A stretch of 58,935 nucleotides of DNA from JBCFAY01 sp038562375 (GTDB taxonomy: Bacteria; Bacillota; Clostridia; Christensenellales; CAG-138): contig JBCFAY010000021.1 in the NCBI GenBank assembly GCA_038562375.1, positions 1 to 58,935 on the forward strand, written 5' to 3'. Shown here piece after piece: positions 15,145-23,864 of this stretch. How positions within the stretch are numbered: position 1 is the first letter of the stretch; every line of letters begins with the position of its first letter. The notes beneath the pieces were generated by a model. That model was not told where the DNA came from and ran no database searches. It saw only the letters and a list, made by a program, of their open reading frames with translations. A program made the position numbers and the translations under genes.

Positions 15145-16527
15145 TCAAGCCATATCGTATTTTTTAGGATCCCATTCCGGGCAATCCTCTTTCATGCTTT
15201 GGATCAGAGTCCCCTCGTCGGCGGGCATCGCCGCGACGGCGTCGTCCAGCGTATCGAGCCATTCCAATTCCCGATCGCAGAGGTTCAGTTCATGTTCATC
15301 GTGCACTTTTCGCATCATCGACAGGGCGAGCGACGCGGCTTTCTTTGCCTGCCTATAATGCCCCCGCTCCTTGACGAGCTCCTCCGAAATCGCGAGCACG
15401 ACGTCGGGGCGGAGCACATACGCCTGCGGATTGAGTTTGCTGTCGCTGTCGGCGTGCAGGTCGCGCAGCAGGAGCGCCGTCCGGGCGTCCCGCTCCGACG
15501 CCGTGTTGAAGAGCCTGCAATCGTAGACGAGCTGCTCGAAGGAAACTGTGGGAGCCATCCCGCCGAGGAGCTTGATGTTCTGGATCGATTCGTTGCTCCA
15601 AAGGTCCGCGGCGCAGGCGGCGACATTGCCGACGGGCGAGAGGTGCGCGCAGGCGGCCGTACGGCCTTCCATCGAGATCGGTATCCCCGTGATCGCCTTG
15701 ACATAGACGCCCTCATACCCGCAGTCCTTATGCGGTCCTCGCGCCCCGCACTCGATCGCGACGAGGCTTCTTACGGCGCTGACGACGCGCACGGTCGCCG
15801 CAAACACGGCGGGCACATAGTTGCGGTCGGCCAGCACCATCGCGGTATTCGCAAAGCCGCAGGCGGTATCGCCCGCCGCTACGGCGCCCGTCTCCCCCGC
15901 GATCCTCACGATCTGTGTCCAGAGCTTGTTCATATCCGTGCAGCCGAGTATCGAGAGCGCGAAGATCGACTTTGCGATGTCGCAGTACATGATCGCTCCG
16001 TCGTGCACTTCCTTTCCCCCGATGGATTCGATCGCAAGAAGATCGGCCCCTGCCTTCGCGCAGCCCTCGAAGGTTTCGAGTATCGCGTCCCAATGCCTGC
16101 CGCGCCACATGTGCTCGAGCTCCCGTCCCTCGCGAATATCGTTGGGCGTGATCCGCACCGCGCCTTTGACGTTGTGCTTGATCCCGTATTCCTTGACCGC
16201 ATCCACCACGCATTTGCAGACCTCAATGCCCCACTGCGGCTCGAACGTCATCGGCGGAAGCGTTTCGATCTCGGCTACGAACCCGGGCGCTTCAAGATCC
16301 TTCGCCCTATCGCAGATACCGGCGATGATCTCCTTGTAATGGCCGATCACCTCCGGCATCGTATCCTTGGTAATCAGCATGGGCGGCAGCGTGAAGTTGA
16401 TCTCCGGGTATACCGCGCCCCCTCCGATCACCATGCCGTTTTTGAGCGTTACAGGATTCAGCGCCTTCCCGAAAACGAAGTTTGATAGATCATGGTATGC
16501 GGTTTGAGCAAAAATCCGGTTTGCCAT
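15145..16527 (-). CDS. mtaB: Methanol:corrinoid methyltransferase MtaB
   Basis: A 460-residue zinc enzyme that activates methanol and methylates the corrinoid of MtaC. Zinc ligands known from the Methanosarcina enzyme (Glu164, Cys220, Cys269) correspond here to Glu167 (A-I-E-S-I-G), Cys223 (G-D-T-A-C-G-F-A-N-T) and Cys269 (H-K-D-C-G-Y-E-G). The N-terminal N-P-V-T-L-K-N-G-M-V-I-G-G-G motif is also typical. AGGAG lies 8 bases before the ATG. In bacteria the MtaBCA system feeds methanol into the Wood-Ljungdahl pathway, so this organism may be methylotrophic; that is inference. Homologues acting on other methoxy or methyl substrates exist. Confidence 0.9.
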   Translation of the reverse strand: MANRIFAQTAYHDLSNFVFGKALNPVTLKNGMVIGGGAVYPEINFTLPPMLITKDTMPEVIGHYKEIIAGICDRAKDLEAPGFVAEIETLPPMTFEPQWGIEVCKCVVDAVKEYGIKHNVKGAVRITPNDIREGRELEHMWRGRHWDAILETFEGCAKAGADLLAIESIGGKEVHDGAIMYCDIAKSIFALSILGCTDMNKLWTQIVRIAGETGAVAAGDTACGFANTAMVLADRNYVPAVFAATVRVVSAVRSLVAIECGARGPHKDCGYEGVYVKAITGIPISMEGRTAACAHLSPVGNVAACAADLWSNESIQNIKLLGGMAPTVSFEQLVYDCRLFNTASERDARTALLLRDLHADSDSKLNPQAYVLRPDVVLAISEELVKERGHYRQAKKAASLALSMMRKVHDEHELNLCDRELEWLDTLDDAVAAMPADEGTLIQSMKEDCPEWDPKKYDMA

Positions 16528-16631
16528 TTAATCAACTCCTGCCGTATTGATTTGTTATAACCATTATTGTTGATTTTGCGGTATTTATCTTTCAGATTCT
16601 TGCTGTTTTTGGTAGTCTGTTGCCCATCCTC

Positions 16632-16673
16632 ACAAAAAAACGGTGGAAAGCATCTGCCGCTTCCCGCCGTTTT
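16632..16673 (-). terminator. Terminator after the nitroreductase gene
   Basis: On the minus strand ACGGCGGGAAGC pairs with GCTTTCCACCGT (one mismatch) and is followed by TTTTTT, 62 bases after the nitroreductase stop. Confidence 0.7.
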
Positions 16674-16734
16674 ACCCAAGATCGCATACCCGAACGTCTG
16701 CCGGATTGCAATATCCCTAAGCTTTCATGCCGCA

Positions 16735-17316
16735 CTAATCGATGATGTGGATGACATCCTTGCGCGCGTCGGCAGGCTTTGGCTCTCCCGCCGCATAGCC
16801 AAGGGCGATGGAGCCGAACGCGTCGTGCTCTTCCGGGACGCCCAGCTCCGTCAGGACCCCGCGGATATGCGGCGCGTTCGTGTTCCCCGGGAGTTGGTTG
16901 AGCCAGCAGGAGCCGATGCCGAGCGAGTGCGCCGCCATCATCATCGTGCCGAGCGCGAGCGCGCAGTCCGACCTCGAATTGCGGTTCTCCCTCGGCCCGG
17001 AAGCGATGACGTACGCCGGCGCGCCGTAAAGGAAGTCGGCGTTTTCATCCTTGGCCTTTTCGATCAGCATCGCCATATGCGCCGATGTGTTTTCGTCGAC
17101 CGTCATGTTCAAGAACGTCCTTCGGATCGCCTCGTTGACCTTTTTTCTCGCCGCCTCGTTCACAACGGCCGTAAACCTCCAGGATTGCAGCGCCATGCCG
17201 TTGGGCGCGTAGCTCCCCGCAAGCAGTATGGTTTGAAGATCCTCCGGCGGGACCTGGCTGCCCTGGTATGCGCGCACGCTCCTTCTTGAAAGAATGTTCT
17301 CCAGTATCGCGTTCAT
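16735..17316 (-). CDS. Nitroreductase-family flavoprotein
   Basis: A 193-residue FMN-dependent oxidoreductase. It begins with the family's N-terminal pattern I-L-x-x-R-R-S-V-R-A-Y and has the flavin-contacting P-N-G-M-A-L-Q-S-W segment near residue 38 and G-I-G-S-C-W-L near 130. Such proteins reduce nitroaromatics, quinones or enoyl groups with NAD(P)H; the natural substrate is not predictable. I use the ATG at 17316, which has AGAGAGGGAA upstream; the open frame extends further without a start signal. It lies downstream of the MBL hydrolase gene on the same strand. Confidence 0.87.
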   Translation of the reverse strand: MNAILENILSRRSVRAYQGSQVPPEDLQTILLAGSYAPNGMALQSWRFTAVVNEAARKKVNEAIRRTFLNMTVDENTSAHMAMLIEKAKDENADFLYGAPAYVIASGPRENRNSRSDCALALGTMMMAAHSLGIGSCWLNQLPGNTNAPHIRGVLTELGVPEEHDAFGSIALGYAAGEPKPADARKDVIHIID

Positions 17317-17406
17317 CGGCGTTCCCTCTCTTTCCCGTCCGCGCTCAGCGCGGGCATTTACTTGTATCGTTGTTCTCGCGGATCTATCCGCGCCCAATCC
17401 CGTTTT

Positions 17407-18144
17407 TTACTCAAGCAAAAGCGTTCCCGTCTCTTCGTCCAGGATCGCCACGTTCTTTCCCGGCGCATAGCGCGCTATGCCGCGCCTTAAGTGCTTTCTC
17501 ATGCCGTAGGAATCATCCCGTTCAAAGGGCATATGGTAGATCGCCACCCGCTTTGCGCTCAGCGCCTCGAACAGCACCTGCCGTCCCTTGGGGACGAGCA
17601 TAAACAGCGGATTCGCAATCACGAGGTCGAGCGATTCCCTTCCCGCCATGCGGCGGAAATAATCGGGATCAAAATCCGCGTCGCCCAACGTTAAAATGCG
17701 CTTGCCTTCAAGCTGCAGGAGAAAACAAAGGTTGGTCACATGCGCGTATTCCCTGCCGCTATGGCGAACGGCAAAGACCCGGAGCGAATCCCCGCCGTTG
17801 AGCTTTATTTCGTGCATCGCGCCTTCCCCCGCAGGGATCATCGTGCACCGGGCGGCGGCGCCCAGCGCCTGCGCCTGCTGCCGATCGACCACCACGTGCG
17901 GCTGATGGCGCTCAATAAAACTCCTAGCCAGCGTGCCGTCAAAATGATCCGGATGGGCGTGCGTAAAAAGCACATAACCTACCCGATCAAACGGCGGCGT
18001 TCCTTCCATCAGCGCGCTTTGCAGCCCGTCGGGCGGCGCGCTGAAGCCCTCTGGCGGATATCGGTACAGCGCGTCGACAAGAAGCTTCGTGTTCGCGGAC
18101 GCGATGCAAAGCCCCGCGTTCGCGATGAGGGTTATCGTAACCAT
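17407..18144 (-). CDS. Metallo-beta-lactamase-fold hydrolase
   Basis: A 245-residue cytoplasmic protein of the MBL superfamily. The metal motif H-A-H-P-D-H is at 62-67, with further ligands likely in R-H-S-G (near 128), L-G-D-A-D-F-D (near 152) and Y-H-M-P-F (near 203). The short form with a single core domain resembles the UlaG/YtkL-like group of phosphodiesterases and lactonases, but I cannot assign a substrate. No clear ribosome binding site is seen before the ATG, which lies next to a terminator hairpin of the upstream gene. Confidence 0.82.
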   Translation of the reverse strand: MVTITLIANAGLCIASANTKLLVDALYRYPPEGFSAPPDGLQSALMEGTPPFDRVGYVLFTHAHPDHFDGTLARSFIERHQPHVVVDRQQAQALGAAARCTMIPAGEGAMHEIKLNGGDSLRVFAVRHSGREYAHVTNLCFLLQLEGKRILTLGDADFDPDYFRRMAGRESLDLVIANPLFMLVPKGRQVLFEALSAKRVAIYHMPFERDDSYGMRKHLRRGIARYAPGKNVAILDEETGTLLLE

Positions 18145-18148
18145 GCTT

Positions 18149-18191
18149 TAAAAAGGCGGCGCTTCCCGTTTGGGGAGGGATCAAGCGCCGC
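18149..18191 (-). terminator. Terminator of the TIGR03792-like gene
   Basis: On the minus strand GCGGCGCTT pairs with AAGCGCCGC, followed by CTTTTT. It lies between the two minus-strand genes. Confidence 0.7.
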
Positions 18192-18210
18192 TCGTCTCCG
18201 TTTCGCGTTC

Positions 18211-18597
18211 TTAATCGTCGACCCGCTCAAAGCGGCTGTAGCGGTGGATCCCGTAGTTCTCCTCCTCCTGGATGCAGCGGACCATCTTGTAGGGAAGCTT
18301 GAAATTCTCGTAAAATCTGTTTTCGAGTTCATCGTCGTGCTTCGCCATGCGCTTCCAGGCTTCTCTGCTCTCCCAGGCGATGATATAGTGAATTTCGCCG
18401 GGTTTGTTTTCGTTGACCCAAACCTCTTTATATAAAATCGGAATATGCTCGAACTCCTCGTGCATCGCTATGCCCAGCGTCCAGAGTTCGTGATCCGCTT
18501 CCAAACATTCCTTGATATGATCGGGATCGACCTGATAAACGAGGTGCTCGATCGGATAATGCTCGTCCTTGACATACTTGTAGCGCTTCTTTTCCAT
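18211..18597 (-). CDS. Small TIGR03792-like protein
   Basis: A 128-residue soluble protein, rich in Glu, His, Tyr and Trp. The core resembles the family called TIGR03792: V-E/I-E-H-L-V-Y-Q-V near the start, D-H-E-L-W-T near residue 40, K-E-V-W-V-N near 63, and I-I-A-W-E-S-R-E-A-W near 77. This pattern is reminiscent of dimeric ferredoxin-like (ABM-type) folds. No activity is known to me. The ATG at 18597 has GGGAG 7 bases upstream. It is followed by its own terminator. Confidence 0.6.
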   Translation of the reverse strand: MEKKRYKYVKDEHYPIEHLVYQVDPDHIKECLEADHELWTLGIAMHEEFEHIPILYKEVWVNENKPGEIHYIIAWESREAWKRMAKHDDELENRFYENFKLPYKMVRCIQEEENYGIHRYSRFERVDD

Positions 18598-19001
18598 GCT
18601 TTGTCTCCCATCCGTTTTATTGAAATACGCCTCTATGCGGATGCGACAAAACCGCAATGGTCGCTCCGCCGGCCTACCCCTGGATCATTTCTATTTTGCC
18701 TTAGAGCCTTTTGAAATGCAAGCCGGGAAGAGATCTTTTTCCCGGATCGTTTTCGCGTCTCCGCCCCTTTTCCCTAGGTCGCCGTAAACATCTCGCCCTT
18801 CGGCGCGGCGAGCCCGTCCGCCCGGCCCCGTTTCGCGGTGCAAAACGCGCAGCGAGGGCGCGATAAAGCCCATGGCGATGCCGTGCTAAGAGATCATTTT
18901 AAGGAATATGTTTCGATCTCGACCGGCCGGGCCCGTATATGAGCAATGCAAAGCCCGCGAGCATCGCCGCGGGCGTGGGCGTCTTTTTGATGAAAGGCAG
19001 C
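18598..19001. other. Intergenic stretch, no gene supported
   Basis: About 400 bases between two minus-strand genes. I see no frame with start signals or motifs, only the terminator at 18948-18976 and a short CCGGGAA / TTCCCGG hairpin near 18722-18745. Confidence 0.5.
18948..18976 (-). terminator. Terminator of the acyltransferase gene
   Basis: GCCCGCG (18953-18959) pairs with CGCGGGC (18968-18974); on the minus strand TTTGCATT follows. Confidence 0.5.
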
Positions 19002-20156
19002 TTACCCCTTCGTCTTTAACTGTTGATAAAGCTCGAGATATTTGCGCCCGCAGAACGGGGGATCGGAGACGATGTCATAATGCTTTCCGCCGCAGGTTAA
19101 AGCGATGTTCGCACGGCCGTAGAGCGCCATGTCCGAGAGTTCGCTTATCGGAAGCGTGATTTCACCCAGCTCGATGCGGTCGCGGTACATCGCGATGGGG
19201 CCGGAATAGATCGGTTCGCTCCTGTGTCCGTCAAGTATCCGCACGAGCCTGACGCTCTCGTCCCCAAACGCCGCCTCGTCGCCGAGCGCCGCAGCGATCT
19301 CGGGCAAGCGCTGGCGCTGAAAGTCGTCCCATTGGGCCACGCTCCCAAACGGCGCGCCGTGGAGTTGGCCGTATTCGTCATACCGGGCATTGAGCCCGCA
19401 ACCGCAGAAAAACGCGTCGCCGCGGCTTTGAAGCGTATTGATGCGCCCGCACTGCGGGCAGATATACAGCGCGGCTTCCAGCCCCTCGGCCAGGCGTTTG
19501 CCCCGGAAGGGGATTCGCTCCTCTGCCTGCCTCGCGTACGCGTCCTCGTAAAGGTCGGCGGCGATCGCTTCGTTGATCTCGTTTACGCCCATGGCGGCAA
19601 GCTGCTCGGGGGAATAGATGTTGACAACATAGCCGCGCATTCGGCCGTGCCGCATCGTAAACGCCCAGCGCGGGGTCGTAAAATAGCCGCCCTCGAACTT
19701 GTAGGTCACAAGCGGCACGCCGCAAATCTTCGCGAGCTTGCCGGAGGTCGGCAATATCGGGCAGGTCCTCCCGTCAAAGGAGCGGTTGCCCTCTGCGAAA
19801 ATACATACGTTAAAACCGGCTCTGAGGCGCCTCAGGATCTCTTTGACGGCGCTCGCGTCGCTGCTGCCCTTGAGGCGTGAAATCGGATCGAAGTAGCGTT
19901 TAAGCAGTTTGGAAGCAAATCCCGCGCGGTATACGTGCTCGCTTGCAACGAAATAAATATGCTCCTTAAAGCTCAAGCCCAGCAGCACCGGATCGAGGTC
20001 GGCGTTGTGATTGGCATACACAAGATACGGGCCCTTGAGTTGCGGCGCGGACAGCGGCGTCATTCGGAACAGCCGTTTCATATAAGGCCCCACCAGCGCC
20101 TTAAAAAAGCGATATGCGGCAAGATGGCGCTTACGGTCTCTGGTCAGCTCAGGCAT
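19002..20156 (-). CDS. PlsC-like acyltransferase with C-terminal zinc-ribbon-like extension
   Basis: A 384-residue protein. Residues 40-220 are an LPLAT/PlsC acyltransferase domain: catalytic N-H-N-A-D-L-D (His50 and Asp55, the H-x4-D motif) and F-A-E-G-N-R-S (the E-G-x-R motif). PlsC transfers an acyl chain to lysophosphatidate. Residues from about 238 contain C-P-Q-C-G-R-I and F-F-C-G-C-G, a zinc-ribbon-like part, then a beta-rich tail (to 384) that PlsC itself lacks. The family is known in Clostridia but the extension has no role I can name. AAAGGCG precedes the ATG. Confidence 0.82.
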   Translation of the reverse strand: MPELTRDRKRHLAAYRFFKALVGPYMKRLFRMTPLSAPQLKGPYLVYANHNADLDPVLLGLSFKEHIYFVASEHVYRAGFASKLLKRYFDPISRLKGSSDASAVKEILRRLRAGFNVCIFAEGNRSFDGRTCPILPTSGKLAKICGVPLVTYKFEGGYFTTPRWAFTMRHGRMRGYVVNIYSPEQLAAMGVNEINEAIAADLYEDAYARQAEERIPFRGKRLAEGLEAALYICPQCGRINTLQSRGDAFFCGCGLNARYDEYGQLHGAPFGSVAQWDDFQRQRLPEIAAALGDEAAFGDESVRLVRILDGHRSEPIYSGPIAMYRDRIELGEITLPISELSDMALYGRANIALTCGGKHYDIVSDPPFCGRKYLELYQQLKTKG

Positions 20157-20634
20157 TGTTTTTCGCCTTTCGGACGGCAGCCGCTTATGGGCAAGCCGGG
20201 ATCAATGCTCAAATATCAAGACGGTTTCTATGCATCCGTATGTGCAATAACATACCATATTCAATCATAATTGACCAGTACTTCCCGCCGATCTCCCATA
20301 TATAACCTATGCCCGGGATCCGCGCCGAAGACGTCGGTTTGAATCCGCCCGTTCTGTATTAAGAAGTTTTCCACAGGAACCCCCACGAATTTTGAGCTTA
20401 CAGAGCGCGATGGGAAGGCTTTTTTCGGTCGCACCGGAAAATACCGACAGCCCAATATTGTCCCGTCGATACAGAATGGAACATGGAATGTCGGCCGAAT
20501 TCTATTCTAAGGGAAAAGGCTGTTTCAGTAAACGCACCATCTTATTCCGATACCCAGCAGCACATTAAAAATAACCGGTATTTTTATACGGGAATATAGC
20601 TGTTCCACGATTATTTTTGTTCTGCGATCGTTGG
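20157..20634. other. Intergenic stretch, no gene supported
   Basis: About 480 bases of lower GC. No open frame with a ribosome binding site or recognisable motif was seen on either strand, and no convincing hairpin with a T-tract. Confidence 0.5.
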
Positions 20635-20946
20635 TTAACGCTCGCAATACGGCGGGCTGTTTTTTGCACAATGATATTCCCTGCATTCGTCGCATTTTTT
20701 ATAGCGCGCGCAGGATTTTTTCTTGCAGGGGCAGTGCTCGGGGTCCCAGCGATGCCCTTGCTTGTTTTTTGCTCCCCCATACTTGGTTTTTGTGCGCAAA
20801 CCGGAATCGGCTTGCGGCGGAGAATCGAGCGAATCGCCGGTCGAACACCCGCTGTTTTGATCGGCAATTCGCCGCATAAAGGCCGCGGATACAAAGCCGT
20901 CGGCCCCGGTCTCCCGGCAAAGCTTTACCGCGTTCTCAACCGCCAT
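20635..20946 (-). CDS. Small protein with a cysteine-rich C-terminus
   Basis: A 103-residue protein starting at the ATG at 20946, with GAGGGG 8 bases upstream. The first 30 residues are helical (A-V-K-L-C-R-E-T-G-A-D-G). After a Gly/Lys-rich linker the last 32 residues hold six cysteines in the spacing C-x-C-x4-C-x5-C-x2-C-x4-C plus a final P-Y-C, a likely metal-binding module. I recall similar cysteine-rich endings in small hypothetical proteins of Clostridia. Function unknown; a zinc-binding regulator or metal buffer is possible. Confidence 0.5.
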   Translation of the reverse strand: MAVENAVKLCRETGADGFVSAAFMRRIADQNSGCSTGDSLDSPPQADSGLRTKTKYGGAKNKQGHRWDPEHCPCKKKSCARYKKCDECREYHCAKNSPPYCER

Positions 20947-21067
20947 GCGCTTATCCCCTCGCAAAAATTCATCCGCATTCAAACAACGGACATGCCCCGA
21001 TCCGCATCATCCCGTTCGGCGCGGTCGGCGCCGCACCCCTCGAGGCTGGTCCGCCATGGCGGGCAGG

Positions 21068-22063
21068 TCATTCTGTCCGCCTCTCCTTGAGCGTGACTTT
21101 GACGATATCCCCGGGCTGTTTGCCTATTTTCGCCCGGATATCCTTTCGGATGCCGAGGATATGGCAGGGCGTTCCCATCTTTACCACGCTGCCGTCATAA
21201 GGTTCCCCGTCAAAGGTGGCATGAACGGGTACGCGGCTTTTCCCGAACGCTTCCTGAACGTCAAAAGGAATCTCCACATAGGCGCCGTCCAAATCCGGAA
21301 CCTTTTTGATCACGGCCTCAAACGCGTGCGTTTGACCGGCGGCGCGCGGTATTTGCCCTGCAGCTTCCATCGCCCGAAAGCGCGTAATTTCCGCGATCAG
21401 ATCATAGGGGATCGGCTCGGAAAGCGGGAATTGGATCGCTCCCTTCGACGTTTTATAGGCCTTGAGCTTGTCGGCAAAAACGCGCACGCCGCTCTCCCCG
21501 GGATAAAGCCCGATGTGATGCTTTGCCGCCGCGAAATGCACAAGGTTTTCGTTCTGCCAAAACGTCGGCATTTGCCAGCTGATCTTTTCCTTGGCATCCG
21601 GCGCGGCCTGCCGTATGGTTTGACGGACCCTTTGGAGAATCTCCCTCATGTCCTCTGGAAAGAGCGCAATGTATTCGTCGATCGTAGCATAAGCCGCTTT
21701 TTCCGCGGGCTGCTTTCGCACACGGTTCGACTGCGTAAGGGCATAGGCTTTGGCGATGCGCTCGAGCAGGTCTATGAACAACGCGTCGTCCGTCAGCTCA
21801 AAATAATGGACCACCCTGTTTTTTGACGTTTGCATTGCTTTGGACGGCCCCCATTCGTCGTGAAGCGCATCGGAGGCAACCGCCACGACCATGCAATCCT
21901 TCTTGGCGGAAAACTCCGCGAACGCAGAGGAATGCCGCCAAAGTACGGCGCTTGACGTCGTATGCTCCTCGAACGGGCCGATTTTATCTAAAGCCATACT
22001 GAAAAACCGCCTGTAAAGGGGAAGCCACTTGGCGCGAACGCCGGAGAATATCCTATCCGCCAT
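21068..22063 (-). CDS. Fusion protein DUF5655-DUF1801-DUF1905
   Basis: A 331-residue soluble protein in which three usually separate domains are joined. Residues about 15-115 match DUF5655 (a fold like a DNA- or ligand-binding adaptor, ending N-R-V-V-H-Y-F-E-L). Residues 130-235 match DUF1801 (YdhG-like; P-E-D-M-R-E-I-L-Q-R-V-R, I-S-W-Q-M-P-T-F-W, and H-I-G-L-Y-P). Residues 250-331 match DUF1905 (F-D-V-Q-E-A-F-G, P-V-H-A-T-F-D-G, G-D-I-V-K-V-T-L). The ATG at 22063 has AAGGA 8 bases upstream. The molecular role is unknown; DUF1801 proteins have been called iron-chaperone-like, without firm proof in this group. Confidence 0.75.
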   Translation of the reverse strand: MADRIFSGVRAKWLPLYRRFFSMALDKIGPFEEHTTSSAVLWRHSSAFAEFSAKKDCMVVAVASDALHDEWGPSKAMQTSKNRVVHYFELTDDALFIDLLERIAKAYALTQSNRVRKQPAEKAAYATIDEYIALFPEDMREILQRVRQTIRQAAPDAKEKISWQMPTFWQNENLVHFAAAKHHIGLYPGESGVRVFADKLKAYKTSKGAIQFPLSEPIPYDLIAEITRFRAMEAAGQIPRAAGQTHAFEAVIKKVPDLDGAYVEIPFDVQEAFGKSRVPVHATFDGEPYDGSVVKMGTPCHILGIRKDIRAKIGKQPGDIVKVTLKERRTE

Positions 22064-22365
22064 ACTCTTCATCCTTATATGCCGCCGACTGGAACGCCGT
22101 CGGCGGAGAATGCCCGGGCAAATGCTTCCTTCGCGGATCGACGGATCGATCCAAAGGCCCTGCCCCGCCAATGCGATAAACGCGCTGCTTAGAACAGTGT
22201 AGCATCTTCGGATTTCCCTTTTCAATCCCCAACGCACGATTGTCCCATGTTGTCCGCTAAGGCCGCTCCGTAGTATAATGGGAGCGTCGATCTGCCGTCT
22301 GTCTGCGCAGGCGCGCGTCACGTTCGGATTCGGAAGAGCTTTACGCTTTGTTGGGGGATATGAAA

Positions 22366-22890
22366 ATGGCGGACGAAAACAACAGGATCTCGCTGATCAG
22401 CGCCATCTTGGAGGATGAGGAAGAAAAGGCGCTCGAAGAAGAGGAAATCATCCATTTTCTCCTCGAGCGTAAATTATCCAGGAACACCGAGAAAGAAAAA
22501 AGGGACAATTTGACGTTCGGGGCGAAAATGGCCGACAGAATCGCAAGATTTGCCGGCAGTTGGACGTTTATTCTCTTTTTTATCGGCTGTCTGATCGCGT
22601 GGATCGCGATCAACTCGCTGATGCTCGCCAACGCGTTCGACGCTTATCCGTTTATACTGCTCAACCTGATACTCTCCTGCGTCGCAGCGATACAGGCCCC
22701 GGTCATCATGATGAGCCAGAACCGGCAGGAGGAAAAGGATCGCCTGCGTTCCATGAACGATTACAAGACGAACCTGAAATCGGAGATCATCGTCGAAGAC
22801 CTGCATCGGAAAATCGACCAGCTTTTAGAAAACCAAAATGAAATCCTGACGCGTTTGCAGAATTTGGAAAAGCGGATCGACGGGGAGTGA
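22366..22890 (+). CDS. DUF1003 membrane protein
   Basis: A 174-residue protein. The N-terminal 60 residues are acidic and helical (a run of Glu near 18-28), followed by the DUF1003 core: D-R-I-A-R-F-A-G-S-W-T-F-I and two membrane helices at about 66-86 and 95-118, with the typical P-F-I-L-L-N-L and M-M-S-Q-N-R-Q-E-E-K-D-R between and after. The last 35 residues form a coiled coil. DUF1003 proteins are widespread and uncharacterised. The ATG at 22366 has GGGGG at a good distance; 22360 is an alternative start. Confidence 0.82.
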   Translation: MADENNRISLISAILEDEEEKALEEEEIIHFLLERKLSRNTEKEKRDNLTFGAKMADRIARFAGSWTFILFFIGCLIAWIAINSLMLANAFDAYPFILLNLILSCVAAIQAPVIMMSQNRQEEKDRLRSMNDYKTNLKSEIIVEDLHRKIDQLLENQNEILTRLQNLEKRIDGE

Positions 22891-22938
22891 TCCGCCGATC
22901 CGATACCGGGGAGACCTGCGTCGTCCGGCTATAGCGGC

Positions 22939-23178
22939 TTACCTCGCCCGATACTCCATTTTCATATAGTGAGTTCCGGAGCGAAGTTCTTCCTCCATTT
23001 GATTGATGCGTTTTTCGCGCGTCGCCTGTGTCTTTGCTCTGTCGATCCATCCGATGTAGTCGTTCTGCTGGTATGGAGGCCTCCTTCGATATGCGTCCGC
23101 CAAGCCTTTCTCCGCGAGCATCCGCGCGACATCCTCAGGCATGGGATGGATCTGTCTTTTTAATCGCTTTTGTTCCAT
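22939..23178 (-). CDS. YdeI/OmpD-associated-like small protein
   Basis: A 79-residue protein matching the C-terminal part of the YdeI/OmpD-associated family. It has P-E-D-V-A-R-M-L at 13-20, then P-Y-Q-Q-N-D-Y-I-G-W-I-D-R-A-K, then T-R-E-K-R-I-N-Q-M-E-E-E-L. Members have been linked to bacteriocin tolerance in enteric bacteria; a role here is not proven. GGAGG lies 7 bases before the ATG. It may be a natural short form, because many family members consist of just this helical module. Confidence 0.7.
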   Translation of the reverse strand: MEQKRLKRQIHPMPEDVARMLAEKGLADAYRRRPPYQQNDYIGWIDRAKTQATREKRINQMEEELRSGTHYMKMEYRAR

Positions 23179-23244
23179 CGGCTATCCTCCGTTTTCTTTT
23201 GCCGCCGCTAAGCGTCCGGTCAGAAACCGCGCAACGGACCCTCA

Positions 23245-23655
23245 TCATTCGAGATACTTGCACCTGGCGATAAGCTCTTCCATAAAGCGCTCCCGGTTCC
23301 TCGGGGATATATAGGTCGTTCCTGCGATATAGCCTTTTCCATGCTGGAGAATTTCGATGCGCCGGCGGGATAAGGCCATGGACGAGAGCATATTCTCGCT
23401 CAGTTTTACAGATTTTATCTTCTCATATCTGATTTTTTCATAGAAGGGGCCGCATCTGCAATAAAGGTAATCCTCTTTGAACTCAAAATACGTCCCGAAA
23501 CAGATCCATAGGATTACGATCAGCATCGGAATCCCAATGGCATACCCGATGAGCCTCTCCTCCGTCGGCAGCAGGAAAAGGGCCGCTGCAATCAACAGCA
23601 TCGCCGCCCATAGTACAACCCTGACCCACAAATCTATTTCAGACTTTTCGCGCAT
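23245..23655 (-). CDS. Small PH-domain membrane protein
   Basis: A 136-residue protein with two membrane helices (about 9-28 and 36-53) and a C-terminal bacterial PH-like domain (F-K-E-D-Y-L-Y-C-R-C-G-P-F near 60, I-R-Y-E-K-I-K-S-V near 77, a final helix E-R-F-M-E-E-L). Similar proteins with DUF-type PH domains occur across Firmicutes without known function. I choose the ATG at 23655, which follows AGTAGGGGG. It is divergent from the hemerythrin gene. Confidence 0.7.
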   Translation of the reverse strand: MREKSEIDLWVRVVLWAAMLLIAAALFLLPTEERLIGYAIGIPMLIVILWICFGTYFEFKEDYLYCRCGPFYEKIRYEKIKSVKLSENMLSSMALSRRRIEILQHGKGYIAGTTYISPRNRERFMEELIARCKYLE

Positions 23656-23864
23656 AAAAACGCCCCCTACTGAAGGTGTTTGGTTATCTGAATCATACCA
23701 TGCGTGCTTTGACGCCGCCATTGGATCTTTCAATCAACTGCTTGTTTGATCCGGCATGAGCGCCTTTCTTCCTGCAAGCAATTGATTTTATCGCAATAAT
23801 CGCTTAAGTGATTTCAAAAAGGACCGACATATGTTGTATTAAATCATTTGAAAGGATCAATGCC

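Noticed and set aside
16528..16734. Possible cobalamin riboswitch upstream of mtaB
   Set aside because: I could not find the B12-box or a suitable multi-stem leader; only the nitroreductase terminator and an AT-rich leader are visible.
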